A stretch of DNA of 23,592 nt, taken from contig OMIS01000053.1 of NCBI GenBank assembly GCA_900299155.1, positions 1 through 23,592 on the forward strand. Reading direction: 5' to 3'. Shown one piece after another: positions 9,301 through 15,095 of this stretch (the stretch's first letter is position 1; every line of letters begins with the position of its first letter). This stretch comes from a bacterium. Lineage in GTDB: Bacteria > Patescibacteriota > Microgenomatia > UBA1400 > PJMF01. The translations under genes were made by a program, and so were the position numbers. The notes under the pieces were generated by a model that saw only the letters and a list, made by a program, of their open reading frames with translations, was not told where the DNA came from and ran no database searches.

Positions 9301-10004
9301 TCTTTATATGTTTCAAGAATCTTGTCATCACCACGACAGTGGATTTCATTAGCAAGTTCCGTCCCCCAATAAGAAGAATGTCCCTTTAACCCAGCAATAT
9401 CAGCAGCCATTTTATAGAACTCATTAGAGGAAGATTTTGAATTAAACGCTTGTAATGTAGTTGTAAACCAACTGGAATCAACTCCAGAAGGTAGCCCTGG
9501 ACTTCCATTACTGTAGTCACCTACAGCTACCAGTATTCGTACTCCAGTGCCACTTGCAGCATCTAGAACTTTTTTTACGCCACTAGCACCACCTGCTTTA
9601 GCAAAGATACGAACAACTGTAACTCCGCATGAATCATGGAGCCATTTGAGGTGAACATTTACTTTGTTCCCGTCATGTGCGCTACCGCCAGCATCCCACA
9701 TATTTACGCCCACAAATTTGCCTGAAACTGCTGATTTTTCTTTCAAAACTTTACAAATGGCTTCCCCGTCTGGAGTACCTTGAAAAAATGCATACGGATC
9801 ACTTGCGAAGATCTGGCCGTTACCTTTATTTCCTGAATATTGCCAGACAATATATCCATCTGCACCTGCCGCAAAGAACTCGTCAATTTCTGCTGCCAAT
9901 CCGTCTGCAGTTGATTGAGCTTTAACTGGAGAGATACTAGAAGAAAAACCTATAAAAAGTACGGCGCACAAAAACAAAAACCTGAACAACTTCAGTTTCA
10001 ACAT
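6369..10004 (-). CDS. Secreted GH5-like barrel plus lytic transglycosylase multidomain protein
   Basis: The protein has 1211 residues. A signal peptide covers about residues 1-29 (P-V-K-A-Q cleavage). Residues 35-320 look like a clan-A glycoside hydrolase (GH5-like) barrel: V-R-I-F-A near 131-135, E-L-A-N-E with the acid/base at E220, A-H-Y-Y near 288-291, and Y-I-G-E with the nucleophile at E317. The Trp-bearing strand usually found after the nucleophile (G-Y-I-V-W-Q-Y) sits instead near residues 50-56, before strand 1. The middle, about 340-1040, is unrecognised and Cys-containing. Residues about 1040-1190 form an SLT/VirB1-like lytic transglycosylase: catalytic E1071 in N-S-E-S, then G-A-L-G-V-F-Q-F near 1085-1092. 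The likely role is cutting cell-wall polymer outside the membrane, during apparatus assembly or at a neighbouring cell. A TATAAT box lies 7 nt before the ATG, so the mRNA may be leaderless. The transglycosylase call is firm; the GH5 call is moderate. Confidence 0.75.
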   Translation of the reverse strand: MLKLKLFRFLFLCAVLFIGFSSSISPVKAQSTADGLAAEIDEFFAAGADGYIVWQYSGNKGNGQIFASDPYAFFQGTPDGEAICKVLKEKSAVSGKFVGVNMWDAGGSAHDGNKVNVHLKWLHDSCGVTVVRIFAKAGGASGVKKVLDAASGTGVRILVAVGDYSNGSPGLPSGVDSSWFTTTLQAFNSKSSSNEFYKMAADIAGLKGHSSYWGTELANEIHCRGDDKILETYKDLGEAFARLFGGNVGYGQKASENTTKCDSPGVDYNGKSHFEFTNSPSNIRISSAHYYNPSEKALALEATKQAKAQGKLFYIGEAPPKLNADGTDPTKNLNYQTIPYDFDKYYIQPIKGLKEKNKELIRDDLVRQGYEARCAAPSFDIILNQEGVDAMHRYLKCGPQGCNHPEGAVFGGVGIPGAPDTLGPNPKGDRVVSLLSVDYRDALIPVLRDQNRLPQLKRSLEDFYGYREPSVDNNYNLAEMRSSAINSLLSNNQRCVQSAISLIQRKQMCDKLEDPSACALYETKVPETNLTVKQLLDAYTAYSSSASPTGEVYHHDVCTKIISGPDTELRRGMMNLPLQIQNAYRLAFLVTTIRTAVPSSSTMLNLFQHPKRGPINVAPDPKHVVIVTAFKVPDITTNKGTIEGEPESGDTEFNDPALLTRDVLTPSKITQKLNKDGDEERKKLLTMGRYVSSIPQDDKTMEIECKLEGIGGQQCLDATTGALVDIINAQSLIEAQNGKLTEEQKKEMTQTQREQLFKLDCDDETPFDTVDYIFDPASLDPLKDPGRVFKTDWGVAILENLFTDQTHMVPPGNPASALNPMYADTNNNKTGGWHWGLKSVFYVTKDNAGAFGKSEPARTVKHFIVYPEGYDLKTVEAVMSGTFFSSNQIADLRDKSDQYQNFEIKDDKITFTGGSISETFEDKTDCDQSGVDPVTGQPKYTCPQKTFGFSLTTNKEPYHAGVLGAKLGYWTHTIQLQLQRAASLTHKYLENCDSTEDFLLDACGGATISQVAVGANVSAELSDISSFEIMYWYNKNIIFRPPSQELWNAIMAASKKHGCDPFLVLAVANSESQTYTNHTTPNAAGALGVFQFTGSWNLWWKPNATGVNQCMLHQPPTFSTDGLDYSSPTNIPAAADAACRLILWTGAQRYYNNQAEFIRAFSQRGDNQYGQIWNAHAPQADYVWRLWNELVKRANKSPVTPPAGYPYPKCG

Positions 10005-10011
10005 ACCTAGT

Positions 10012-10017
10012 ATTATA
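10012..10017 (-). promoter_or_regulatory. -10 box directly upstream of the ATG at 10004 (leaderless)
   Basis: The minus strand has a perfect TATAAT separated from the ATG by seven bases (ACTAGGT), so transcription would begin at or beside the A of the start codon. A usable ribosome binding site cannot fit. No clear -35 is seen. Confidence 0.55.
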
Positions 10018-10079
10018 CCTAATTGTAAGTAACTCGCATGAGAAGATTTTTACAGTAAAAAATGGGTATACCAGAAAAA

Positions 10080-10571
10080 TTAGTTTCCAGCTGATCCATT
10101 GGGGAATGTATCACCGGTTAATCCACGGTTACTTGAAGGAATAACAATCTTTGTCAAAATATCGATTCCAGTAAATGATGAAAGTAGATTTAGCACGATG
10201 AATCCACTTAATGCTACAATAATACCAATTACCATAAAAGTGAATGTGTTTTTTGCAGTTTCAGTGCCTTTAGTATTTCCGCCAGACAGCAGATAGCGGA
10301 ATGCCCCTACAATAAACATGACAAAGCCAGCTAATCCAATTACTGTCAGTATGACTGTAAAAATATTGGCTAAGAGACACTGAATGCCTTGTAAGGTGGC
10401 TACATCAGTAGCTGACGTGCTGTCATTCAATTTATCAGGTCCCACGCATACACCGCTCCAGGTCTGGGTTTGTGCGTAGACTGGTGAAATTACCGCAGAA
10501 AAAATTGCTAGAGCAAAGATAAAACCTCTGATAAACGAAATTAGTTTGTATACTGCTGAACTGCGCTTCAT
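10080..10571 (-). CDS. VirB2/TrbC-like T4SS pilin
   Basis: The protein has 163 residues from the ATG at 10571. An ATG nine codons upstream (10598) overlaps the TATAAT box and is unlikely; the chosen start has AAAAGGT upstream and begins a normal signal peptide (M-K-R-S, cleavage after P-V-Y-A near 33). A short Cys-containing ectodomain is followed by two membrane helices joined by a small polar loop, Y-L-L-S-G-G-N-T-K-G-T, then a polar C-terminal tail. The layout (signal peptide, helix, short basic loop, helix) is that of VirB2/TrbC-type pilins. It is the last of ten such genes on this strand and has its own TATAAT box (about 27 nt before the ATG), so it may be transcribed separately. Confidence 0.75.
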   Translation of the reverse strand: MKRSSAVYKLISFIRGFIFALAIFSAVISPVYAQTQTWSGVCVGPDKLNDSTSATDVATLQGIQCLLANIFTVILTVIGLAGFVMFIVGAFRYLLSGGNTKGTETAKNTFTFMVIGIIVALSGFIVLNLLSSFTGIDILTKIVIPSSNRGLTGDTFPNGSAGN

Positions 10572-10718
10572 AAAGTACCTTTTACCTGTATCTAGCATAT
10601 TATATCTGAAAAATCAGTAGTTTGCGCAGCCTGATTCTCATCAGTACTAAAGAAAATCGTTCTTACTTATTTATACCTTGCAGATTATAACCTTCAGTTC
10701 ATTTTTAGAGAAAACTGG

Positions 10719-11240
10719 TTACGGATTGATTCGCTTAATGGTAAGGAAGATTTGGTTAAATGAATCAAATCCAAGTAAATATGCGACAAGCTGAGCTAAT
10801 GCATAGGCAGAAGATAAAATTAATATTCCAACTAAAGCCGCAATAATTCGTTGGCGTGCTGCATCAGTCTTTCCTCGATCTCCACCAGAAGTAATCCATT
10901 GGAATCCAGCCATAATCAGATTATAGAAGACAAGGAGCAGTGCCACTGCAATTATGAGTTGCAGCGCAAAGTTAATAAATGAGCCAAAATCCTGGGTATA
11001 TCCTTGTGGGGCAGTAATTGGCGTATACAAGGCACTACTAATAGTAGCAGAGTTGCTGGCAGTTGTGTCTGCAGCTACTACTTTGTAAGTATTGGTATTT
11101 GTAGAACCATTTTCTTCAGAAGTGCTCAAGTAGTATGTGTCGCCATTTTTAACAAGGCGCAGCCCACTTGCTGTCGCTGGGGCGGCTATTCCAGCTAACA
11201 AAAATACTGAAATAAATAATGATAAAGCAATTTTTTTCAT
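10719..11240 (-). CDS. VirB2/TrbC-like T4SS pilin with extended N-terminal domain
   Basis: The protein has 173 residues: a signal peptide (about 1-24), a Ser/Thr-rich ectodomain of about 60 residues, then the two-helix hairpin with the loop Q-W-I-T-S-G-G-D-R-G-K near 114-124, and a C-terminal K-R-I-N-P. The same R-I-N-P ending occurs in the two genes immediately upstream (11373-11789 and 11896-12324), so the three form a subfamily. A TATAAT box lies about 33 nt before the ATG, with no clear Shine-Dalgarno site. The strong terminator at 11328-11353 separates it from the preceding gene, so it probably has its own transcript. Confidence 0.75.
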   Translation of the reverse strand: MKKIALSLFISVFLLAGIAAPATASGLRLVKNGDTYYLSTSEENGSTNTNTYKVVAADTTASNSATISSALYTPITAPQGYTQDFGSFINFALQLIIAVALLLVFYNLIMAGFQWITSGGDRGKTDAARQRIIAALVGILILSSAYALAQLVAYLLGFDSFNQIFLTIKRINP

Positions 11241-11327
11241 AATATTTAGTCTGTATATGTCTTCAGATTATATTATACAGGATTTAGTAGTGGAGTGGTA
11301 CTGAATATACAAAGCTGTGGGAAACAA

Positions 11328-11353
11328 AAAACCCCTCCATGAGGAGGGGTTTT
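11328..11353 (-). terminator. Strong intrinsic terminator after the 11373-11789 pilin
   Basis: A perfect 11-bp inverted repeat (AAAACCCCTCC / GGAGGGGTTTT) has a 4-nt loop. On the minus strand the stem runs into TTTTTTGTTT. It starts about 20 nt after the pilin stop codon. The plus-strand direction has only TTTT, so the minus strand is the likely direction of use. Confidence 0.9.
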
Positions 11354-11372
11354 CAAAGTCATTTTTATAAAA

Positions 11373-11789
11373 TTACTTAGCTGTAGGATTAATTCTCTGA
11401 ACGTTATTAAATGCACTCCCAAGACCTTCGAATCCGAGGATCCAAGCGACGAGTTGAGTTAATGCATATGCAGCAGCTAAGATAATAATACCGATTATAG
11501 CAGCGGTAATTTTGTTACGAGCAGATTCAGTTTTACCTTTGTCACCACCAGAGGTGATCCACTCGATACCACCAAGTACTAAGTAGAGGAGGACGAGTAA
11601 GAGAGCAATGACCATGACGATACTCAAAACACTGTTAACGAGTGCTCCGAAGTCAGTTGCCCAGCCGGTACCTGGATTAATTTTAGTTGTAAATGGGATT
11701 ACATCCGCAGCAAACACTTGAGCAGCGGTGAAGGCGACTGATGCAGCACCCACTATGGAAGTGCCATACTTTTGAAGTTTATTTAGCAT
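11373..11789 (-). CDS. VirB2/TrbC-like T4SS pilin, candidate major pilin (copy A)
   Basis: The protein has 138 residues: signal peptide about 1-27 (cleavage after Q-V-F-A), a short mature N-terminus, helix 1 about 50-74, polar loop E-W-I-T-S-G-G-D-K-G-K-T-E-S-A-R near 76-91, helix 2 about 95-117, and a C-terminal Q-R-I-N-P-T-A-K. The mature protein is about 110 residues, a VirB2-like size. This gene has the best expression signals in the window: a TTGAGC/17 bp/TATAAT promoter at 11834-11862, an AAAAGGAG ribosome site 4 nt before the ATG, and a strong terminator after the stop. That makes it the best candidate for the abundant pilus subunit. It is about 93% identical in DNA over 293 bp to the next gene upstream. 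Confidence 0.8.
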   Translation of the reverse strand: MLNKLQKYGTSIVGAASVAFTAAQVFAADVIPFTTKINPGTGWATDFGALVNSVLSIVMVIALLLVLLYLVLGGIEWITSGGDKGKTESARNKITAAIIGIIILAAAYALTQLVAWILGFEGLGSAFNNVQRINPTAK

Positions 11790-12196
11790 TATGCTCCTTT
11801 TATATTACGCTTTTTTCTCTAGCGATATTGTACATTATACGCAACTAGTCAAGCAAGCTCAAGTTTAATTTGTACTATTGAACAGTAATTGATTCCTATT
11901 TCTTAGGATTAATTCTCTGAACATTATTAAAAGCACTACCAATGCCGTCGAATCCGAGGATCCAAGCGACGAGTTGAGTTAATGCATATGCAGCAGCTAA
12001 GATGATAATACCGATTATAGCAGCTGTAATTTTGTTACGAGCAGATTCAGTTTTACCTTTATCACCACCAGAGGTAATCCACTCGATACCACCGAGAACT
12101 AAGTAGAGGAGGACGAGCAAGAGAGCGATGACCATGACGATACTTAGAACACTGTTAATCAGTGCGCCGAAGTCAGTTGCCCAGCCTGTGCCAGGT
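11384..12196. repeat. Tandem duplication: 293-bp direct repeat in two pilin genes
   Basis: Segments 11384-11676 and 11904-12196 align without gaps at about 93% identity by eye. They cover the C-terminal two-helix domains of the adjacent pilin genes. The signal peptides are also similar, but the short mature N-termini differ in length and sequence. Most differences are at third codon positions, so selection on the protein is likely. Confidence 0.85.
11834..11862 (-). promoter_or_regulatory. Promoter of pilin copy A (-35/-10)
   Basis: The minus strand reads TTGAGC (11857-11862), a 17-bp spacer, and a perfect TATAAT (11834-11839), leaving a leader of about 35-40 nt that contains AAAAGGAG before the ATG at 11789. 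It is the most canonical housekeeping-type promoter seen in the window. Confidence 0.7.
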
Positions 12197-12324
12197 GATA
12201 TAGGTGTACCCAGTCCAGGAGCTGTTTTGCCATTATCAGTATCAGCAAATACTTGAGCAGCAGTGAACAGTGCAGTGGTAACACCCATTACTGAAGCGCT
12301 GTATTTTTGAAGTTTATGTAACAT
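11896..12324 (-). CDS. VirB2/TrbC-like T4SS pilin (copy B)
   Basis: The protein has 142 residues: signal peptide about 1-27 (Q-V-F-A), a slightly longer mature N-terminus (D-N-G-K-T-A-P-G), then a hairpin almost identical to copy A, including the loop E-W-I-T-S-G-G-D-K-G-K, and a C-terminal Q-R-I-N-P-K-K. AAAGGAT lies close to the ATG. A TTGATA/16 bp/TAGAAT promoter-like pair is seen upstream. There is no terminator between it and copy A, so read-through is possible. The variation between A and B is concentrated in the exposed N-terminal segment after signal cleavage and in the junction after helix 2. Confidence 0.8.
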   Translation of the reverse strand: MLHKLQKYSASVMGVTTALFTAAQVFADTDNGKTAPGLGTPISPGTGWATDFGALINSVLSIVMVIALLLVLLYLVLGGIEWITSGGDKGKTESARNKITAAIIGIIILAAAYALTQLVAWILGFDGIGSAFNNVQRINPKK

Positions 12325-12416
12325 ATATCCTTTATATTTTCTAAATTGTATTCTATTTCTTAAGATTAGCTTATCAAGTATATTTAACCCATTTCAAGAG
12401 GCAAAAGCACTTCCGT

Positions 12417-12812
12417 TTATTGTGGCCCATTTGGACATGTATTTGTATTACTTGGGATACAAGTGGGTGGTGTGTAGCTACTAGAACTACCAAAGGTGAT
12501 GACATCAAGTCCAAGGAAGTACTGTACTAACATAAATAACGCTACTGTGGATGATAAGATAATAATTCCTATCCCAGCATGCATCATTTTACTGCGAGCA
12601 GATTCTAATTTGCCTTTTTCACCAGCAGAAGTAATCCAGTCAAATGCACCCCATACAAAGTAGAAGAAAACCAGTGCTAAACCTATTACCATCAAGGCTT
12701 GCAAGATGCTACTTAATAAAACTCCAAGTTGGTTGCTTGAACTTGCTGCACTAGCCCCAATAATACCTTGTTGCTGTGCTAAATTTTGGATGTCAAATAC
12801 TTGTTGGTTCAT
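12417..12812 (-). CDS. VirB2/TrbC-like T4SS pilin without a signal peptide
   Basis: The protein has 131 residues. It starts with a polar Gln/Ser-rich segment (M-N-Q-Q-V-F) rather than a Sec signal. The two-helix hairpin carries the loop F-D-W-I-T-S-A-G-E-K-G-K-L-E-S-A-R and is closely matched by the next gene upstream (F-D-W-L-T-S-A-G-E-K-G-K). The C-terminal tail is Ser/Pro/Thr-rich with two cysteines. It lies 17 bp after the 12830-13261 gene and is probably co-transcribed with it. No ribosome site is visible. Confidence 0.7.
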   Translation of the reverse strand: MNQQVFDIQNLAQQQGIIGASAASSSNQLGVLLSSILQALMVIGLALVFFYFVWGAFDWITSAGEKGKLESARSKMMHAGIGIIILSSTVALFMLVQYFLGLDVITFGSSSSYTPPTCIPSNTNTCPNGPQ

Positions 12813-12829
12813 ATATGTACTATCTGTTT

Positions 12830-13261
12830 TTAGTTAAAGAAGAATACAGGTTTTAGAATATTAAACTCAGTTCCAAAGAAAATATCACTAATAACACCAA
12901 TGATTGTATATAAACTCACTAAGATAACCAAGCCAATTACGGAATGAATCATTTTATTGCGAGCTGATTCTAGTTTACCTTTTTCACCAGCTGAAGTTAG
13001 CCAATCAAAGGCTCCCCAGATAAAATATCCCAGAACTAAGAAGGCACCGATTGTAGTAGTGGTTCCCCAAAGACGTACAAAATATGTGCCAAAGAGAAGT
13101 CCTGATTCTGCCTGCGCAGGAGAAGAAGATCCAGTTCCACCTAAATTTTTAATAGCCTTATTCACAATCTGTGCATACGCCATTTTTTGGCTGAGAGATA
13201 GCATCACAAGAGCTAAAGTAGTAGTGAGTACGGTCTTGGAAAATAATTGCTTCATTTTCAT
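12830..13261 (-). CDS. VirB2/TrbC-like T4SS pilin
   Basis: The protein has 143 residues: signal peptide about 1-30 (M-A-Y-A-Q), a short Ala/Gly/Ser-rich linker, then the hairpin with the loop F-D-W-L-T-S-A-G-E-K-G-K-L-E-S-A-R. With 12417-12812 it forms a second duplicated pair, older than copies A/B. It starts 3 bp after the stop of the 13265-13645 gene, which suggests translational coupling in a polycistronic message; no Shine-Dalgarno site is seen. Confidence 0.75.
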   Translation of the reverse strand: MKMKQLFSKTVLTTTLALVMLSLSQKMAYAQIVNKAIKNLGGTGSSSPAQAESGLLFGTYFVRLWGTTTTIGAFLVLGYFIWGAFDWLTSAGEKGKLESARNKMIHSVIGLVILVSLYTIIGVISDIFFGTEFNILKPVFFFN

Positions 13262-13264
13262 AAT

Positions 13265-13645
13265 TTATTGCAATATTGTTTGTAGCACCTCTGCTGGTCT
13301 AAGTACTTGGAGTCCCACAACAGAACCGATCAGTCCGATAAGTCCATATGAAGCCACAACAATAATTAAACCAATTGTGTTTTGAACCATAGCATCACGC
13401 GCTTTGCTAATTTTGCCAGAGTCACCACCTGCGGTAATCCAGTTTACTGCTGCAAGAATCATGTTAACTATGAAAAATAAACTTGCTACCACCGTTAAAA
13501 TCCCAAGAATTTGAGAAATGAAGAGTTCGAGATTCTTGAGAACTTGGGTATTTGAGTTTGAGCCTTTATTAATAACATTATTACCAACCGGTTTAAATGA
13601 ACCAAGAGAAGTCTGTGCTAGTTTCAGTGGTGCGTGTAAATTCAT
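13265..13645 (-). CDS. VirB2/TrbC-like T4SS pilin without a signal peptide
   Basis: The protein has 126 residues. The N-terminus (M-N-L-H-A-P) is polar with no Sec signal, followed by a helical segment and the two-helix hairpin with the loop N-W-I-T-A-G-G-D-S-G-K-I-S-K-A-R. A TATAAT box ends 12 nt before the ATG, so the leader is only a few bases long, and this start probably opens a transcript that also covers the next two genes. The family call rests on the hairpin and loop. Confidence 0.7.
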   Translation of the reverse strand: MNLHAPLKLAQTSLGSFKPVGNNVINKGSNSNTQVLKNLELFISQILGILTVVASLFFIVNMILAAVNWITAGGDSGKISKARDAMVQNTIGLIIVVASYGLIGLIGSVVGLQVLRPAEVLQTILQ

Positions 13646-13657
13646 ATCTATCCAATA

Positions 13658-13663
13658 ATTATA
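13658..13663 (-). promoter_or_regulatory. -10 box close to the ATG at 13645
   Basis: A perfect TATAAT on the minus strand is followed by 12 bases and the ATG. The predicted 5' leader is about 5 nt. No -35 is obvious. Confidence 0.45.
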
Positions 13664-13700
13664 CTACATCTGTAGCAAACTAATGTGCTTTCTTCCTACG

Positions 13701-14237
13701 TTACTTCAAATCTATTGCTCCTGTAACTTTTGGGTTAAGTATAAAGGTTGCATCATGGAAGAAAATAAGACCGATTAATCCAGCTAATAAGTATGCTCCA
13801 GCAATAATTGCTAAACCAATAGCAGTCATTGTAATTGACTCGCGAACGGTGCTCATGGCTTTTGAGTCTGATTGAGCCGAGATAAAAACATATCCTGCGT
13901 ATAGGAAGTTATACATGGTCCACATTCCGCAGATAATAACAAAAAAATTAACTAGTCTAGAAATAAAAGTAATAAGACCGTTGCCCTGAGCTTGATTGTT
14001 ATATGCGCTGATAAACCCAGGTGGTTGAACAGAACCAAGCTGTGCAGACCCACAATCAATAGGTCCACTATATAGAACGTCTTGAACCAACTCGCACTTC
14101 TTATTGTTCACGCATTGGCCTTGATATTCACAACCGTTTTGGCAGCTTACCCCAGTAGGACATGCGGCTAATACAATTTTAGGAGTCACGAAGCTTATAC
14201 CAATGAATAACAATGTAAGTATAAGTATTTTTTTCAT
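13701..14237 (-). CDS. Pilin-like two-helix protein with Cys-rich N-terminal domain
   Basis: The protein has 178 residues: signal peptide about 1-24 (I-V-L-A), then a compact segment with six cysteines (26, 32, 36, 42, 48, 62), which probably forms disulphides outside the membrane, then a linker and the two-helix hairpin with a divergent loop (V-F-I-S-A-Q-S-D-S-K). The C-terminus (F-F-H-D-A-T-F-I-L-N-P-K) matches that of the next gene upstream, so the two are a third pair. It starts 1 bp after the upstream stop. The ectodomain recalls, in smaller form, the Cys-rich protein at 19274-20278. It may be a minor pilin. Confidence 0.65.
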   Translation of the reverse strand: MKKILILTLLFIGISFVTPKIVLAACPTGVSCQNGCEYQGQCVNNKKCELVQDVLYSGPIDCGSAQLGSVQPPGFISAYNNQAQGNGLITFISRLVNFFVIICGMWTMYNFLYAGYVFISAQSDSKAMSTVRESITMTAIGLAIIAGAYLLAGLIGLIFFHDATFILNPKVTGAIDLK

Positions 14238-14238
14238 A

Positions 14239-14685
14239 TTAAATCTTTGGGTCTAGGAATATACTGGCATCGCCGAAAAAGATAAATCCTACTAATCCAG
14301 TAAATGTATATGCCAGAACAATCAGCAGTAAGCCGATCGTGCTTTGAGTGATTTGGGTACGAGCTTTTTCAAAACCGCTTGCATCTCCACTTGAACTCAA
14401 GAGATAGTATCCTGCCAACACTCCATTAAAAAGAACCCAGATTCCCATAACAACAGAGAACAATGTAATCATATTTGAGATGAAGTAGATAAGGGCAATA
14501 TTTTGTCCTTTGGCTTGAGCAGCAGCGCTAATTTCTGCTGTACCAGGAGGTGCCTTAATCGTGCCAATGCCAAGTGAGTCAGCGGTCTGAGCAAAGACTG
14601 TAAGTGGAGCAAAAAACTGAGCTACAACAAATGAGAGTATTCCAAAGAAAAGAGCAGCTGAAGTTTTACTATATGCTTTTATCAT
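14239..14685 (-). CDS. VirB2/TrbC-like T4SS pilin
   Basis: The protein has 148 residues: signal peptide about 1-32 (T-V-F-A-Q), a short linker, then the two-helix hairpin with the loop Y-L-L-S-S-S-G-D-A-S-G-F-E-K-A-R and a C-terminal F-F-G-D-A-S-I-F-L-D-P-K-I. It is paired by sequence with 13701-14237. It lies 8 bp after the first gene of the array and is therefore in the same operon. Confidence 0.7.
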   Translation of the reverse strand: MIKAYSKTSAALFFGILSFVVAQFFAPLTVFAQTADSLGIGTIKAPPGTAEISAAAQAKGQNIALIYFISNMITLFSVVMGIWVLFNGVLAGYYLLSSSGDASGFEKARTQITQSTIGLLLIVLAYTFTGLVGFIFFGDASIFLDPKI

Positions 14686-14693
14686 AGAAATGA

Positions 14694-15050
14694 TTATATG
14701 CCTACATCTACTCCTGTTAAGACTTTAATAATCTGCAAAATCCAATATGCTGCGAGCATGATGACCAACCCAGCAATAGATGCAGTGAGAATGCCTTTGG
14801 CTTCTTCTTTGCCTTTTGAACCTTGAGAAATAAACTTGAAACCAGCCAATAAAATCAGAAAGAAAATGATTACGCCTGCGATGGTGAATAAATTGGTGAC
14901 GATTAAGTTTACGAGAAAAGCCGGTGAAGTATAGACTTGGCTAACTGGTGTACTGTCACTTAAGCAGAGCGTATCTCCCAGATTCAGCTCATTTTGACCG
15001 AAGTTGGAACTACTACAAGCTGCATATACTTTTTGGACAAACAAAAACAT
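14694..15050 (-). CDS. Pilin-like two-helix protein, first gene of the array
   Basis: The protein has 118 residues. The N-terminus (M-F-L-F-V-Q-K-V-Y-A-A) looks like the last third of a signal peptide; an in-frame TAA 12 nt upstream rules out a longer start. An ectodomain with two or three cysteines is followed by a hairpin with the short basic loop F-K-F-I-S-Q-G-S-K-G-K-E-E-A-K, and it ends after helix 2 (G-V-D-V-G-I). A TATAAT box ends 8 nt before the ATG, so the transcript should be leaderless. It is divergent from the ECF sigma operon, and the two promoters overlap. Confidence 0.65.
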   Translation of the reverse strand: MFLFVQKVYAACSSSNFGQNELNLGDTLCLSDSTPVSQVYTSPAFLVNLIVTNLFTIAGVIIFFLILLAGFKFISQGSKGKEEAKGILTASIAGLVIMLAAYWILQIIKVLTGVDVGI

Positions 15051-15054
15051 ATAC

Positions 15055-15064
15055 TGGTATTATA
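15055..15064. promoter_or_regulatory. Overlapping divergent -10 elements (pilin array / ECF sigma)
   Basis: The ten bases TGGTATTATA contain an extended -10 on the plus strand (TGG TATTAT, 15055-15063) and a perfect TATAAT on the minus strand (15059-15064). The minus-strand box is 8 nt from the pilin ATG at 15050; the plus-strand box gives a leader of about 26 nt to the sigma-factor ATG at 15096. The two start sites compete for the same DNA. Confidence 0.55.
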
Positions 15065-15095
15065 CGGTGTAGCTGAGAGAAAGTACACGCTTTGT

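Noticed and set aside
10619..10665. CTGATGAG followed by GAATCAG on the minus strand resembles part of a hammerhead ribozyme core.
   Set aside because: There is no CGAAAC segment or matching stems II/III. The sequence is better read as a small hairpin (CTGAT-gaga-ATCAG) in the leader region of the 10571 pilin.
12957..13385. A 142-codon open frame on the plus strand.
   Set aside because: It is antisense across two pilin genes with clear family membership and has no ribosome site or recognisable features.
10080..15050. Regular array considered as a CRISPR or other non-coding repeat array.
   Set aside because: The periodicity comes from paralogous genes of 120-180 codons with intact frames; repeats are at the protein level except for the recent pair, and there are no short identical repeats with unique spacers.
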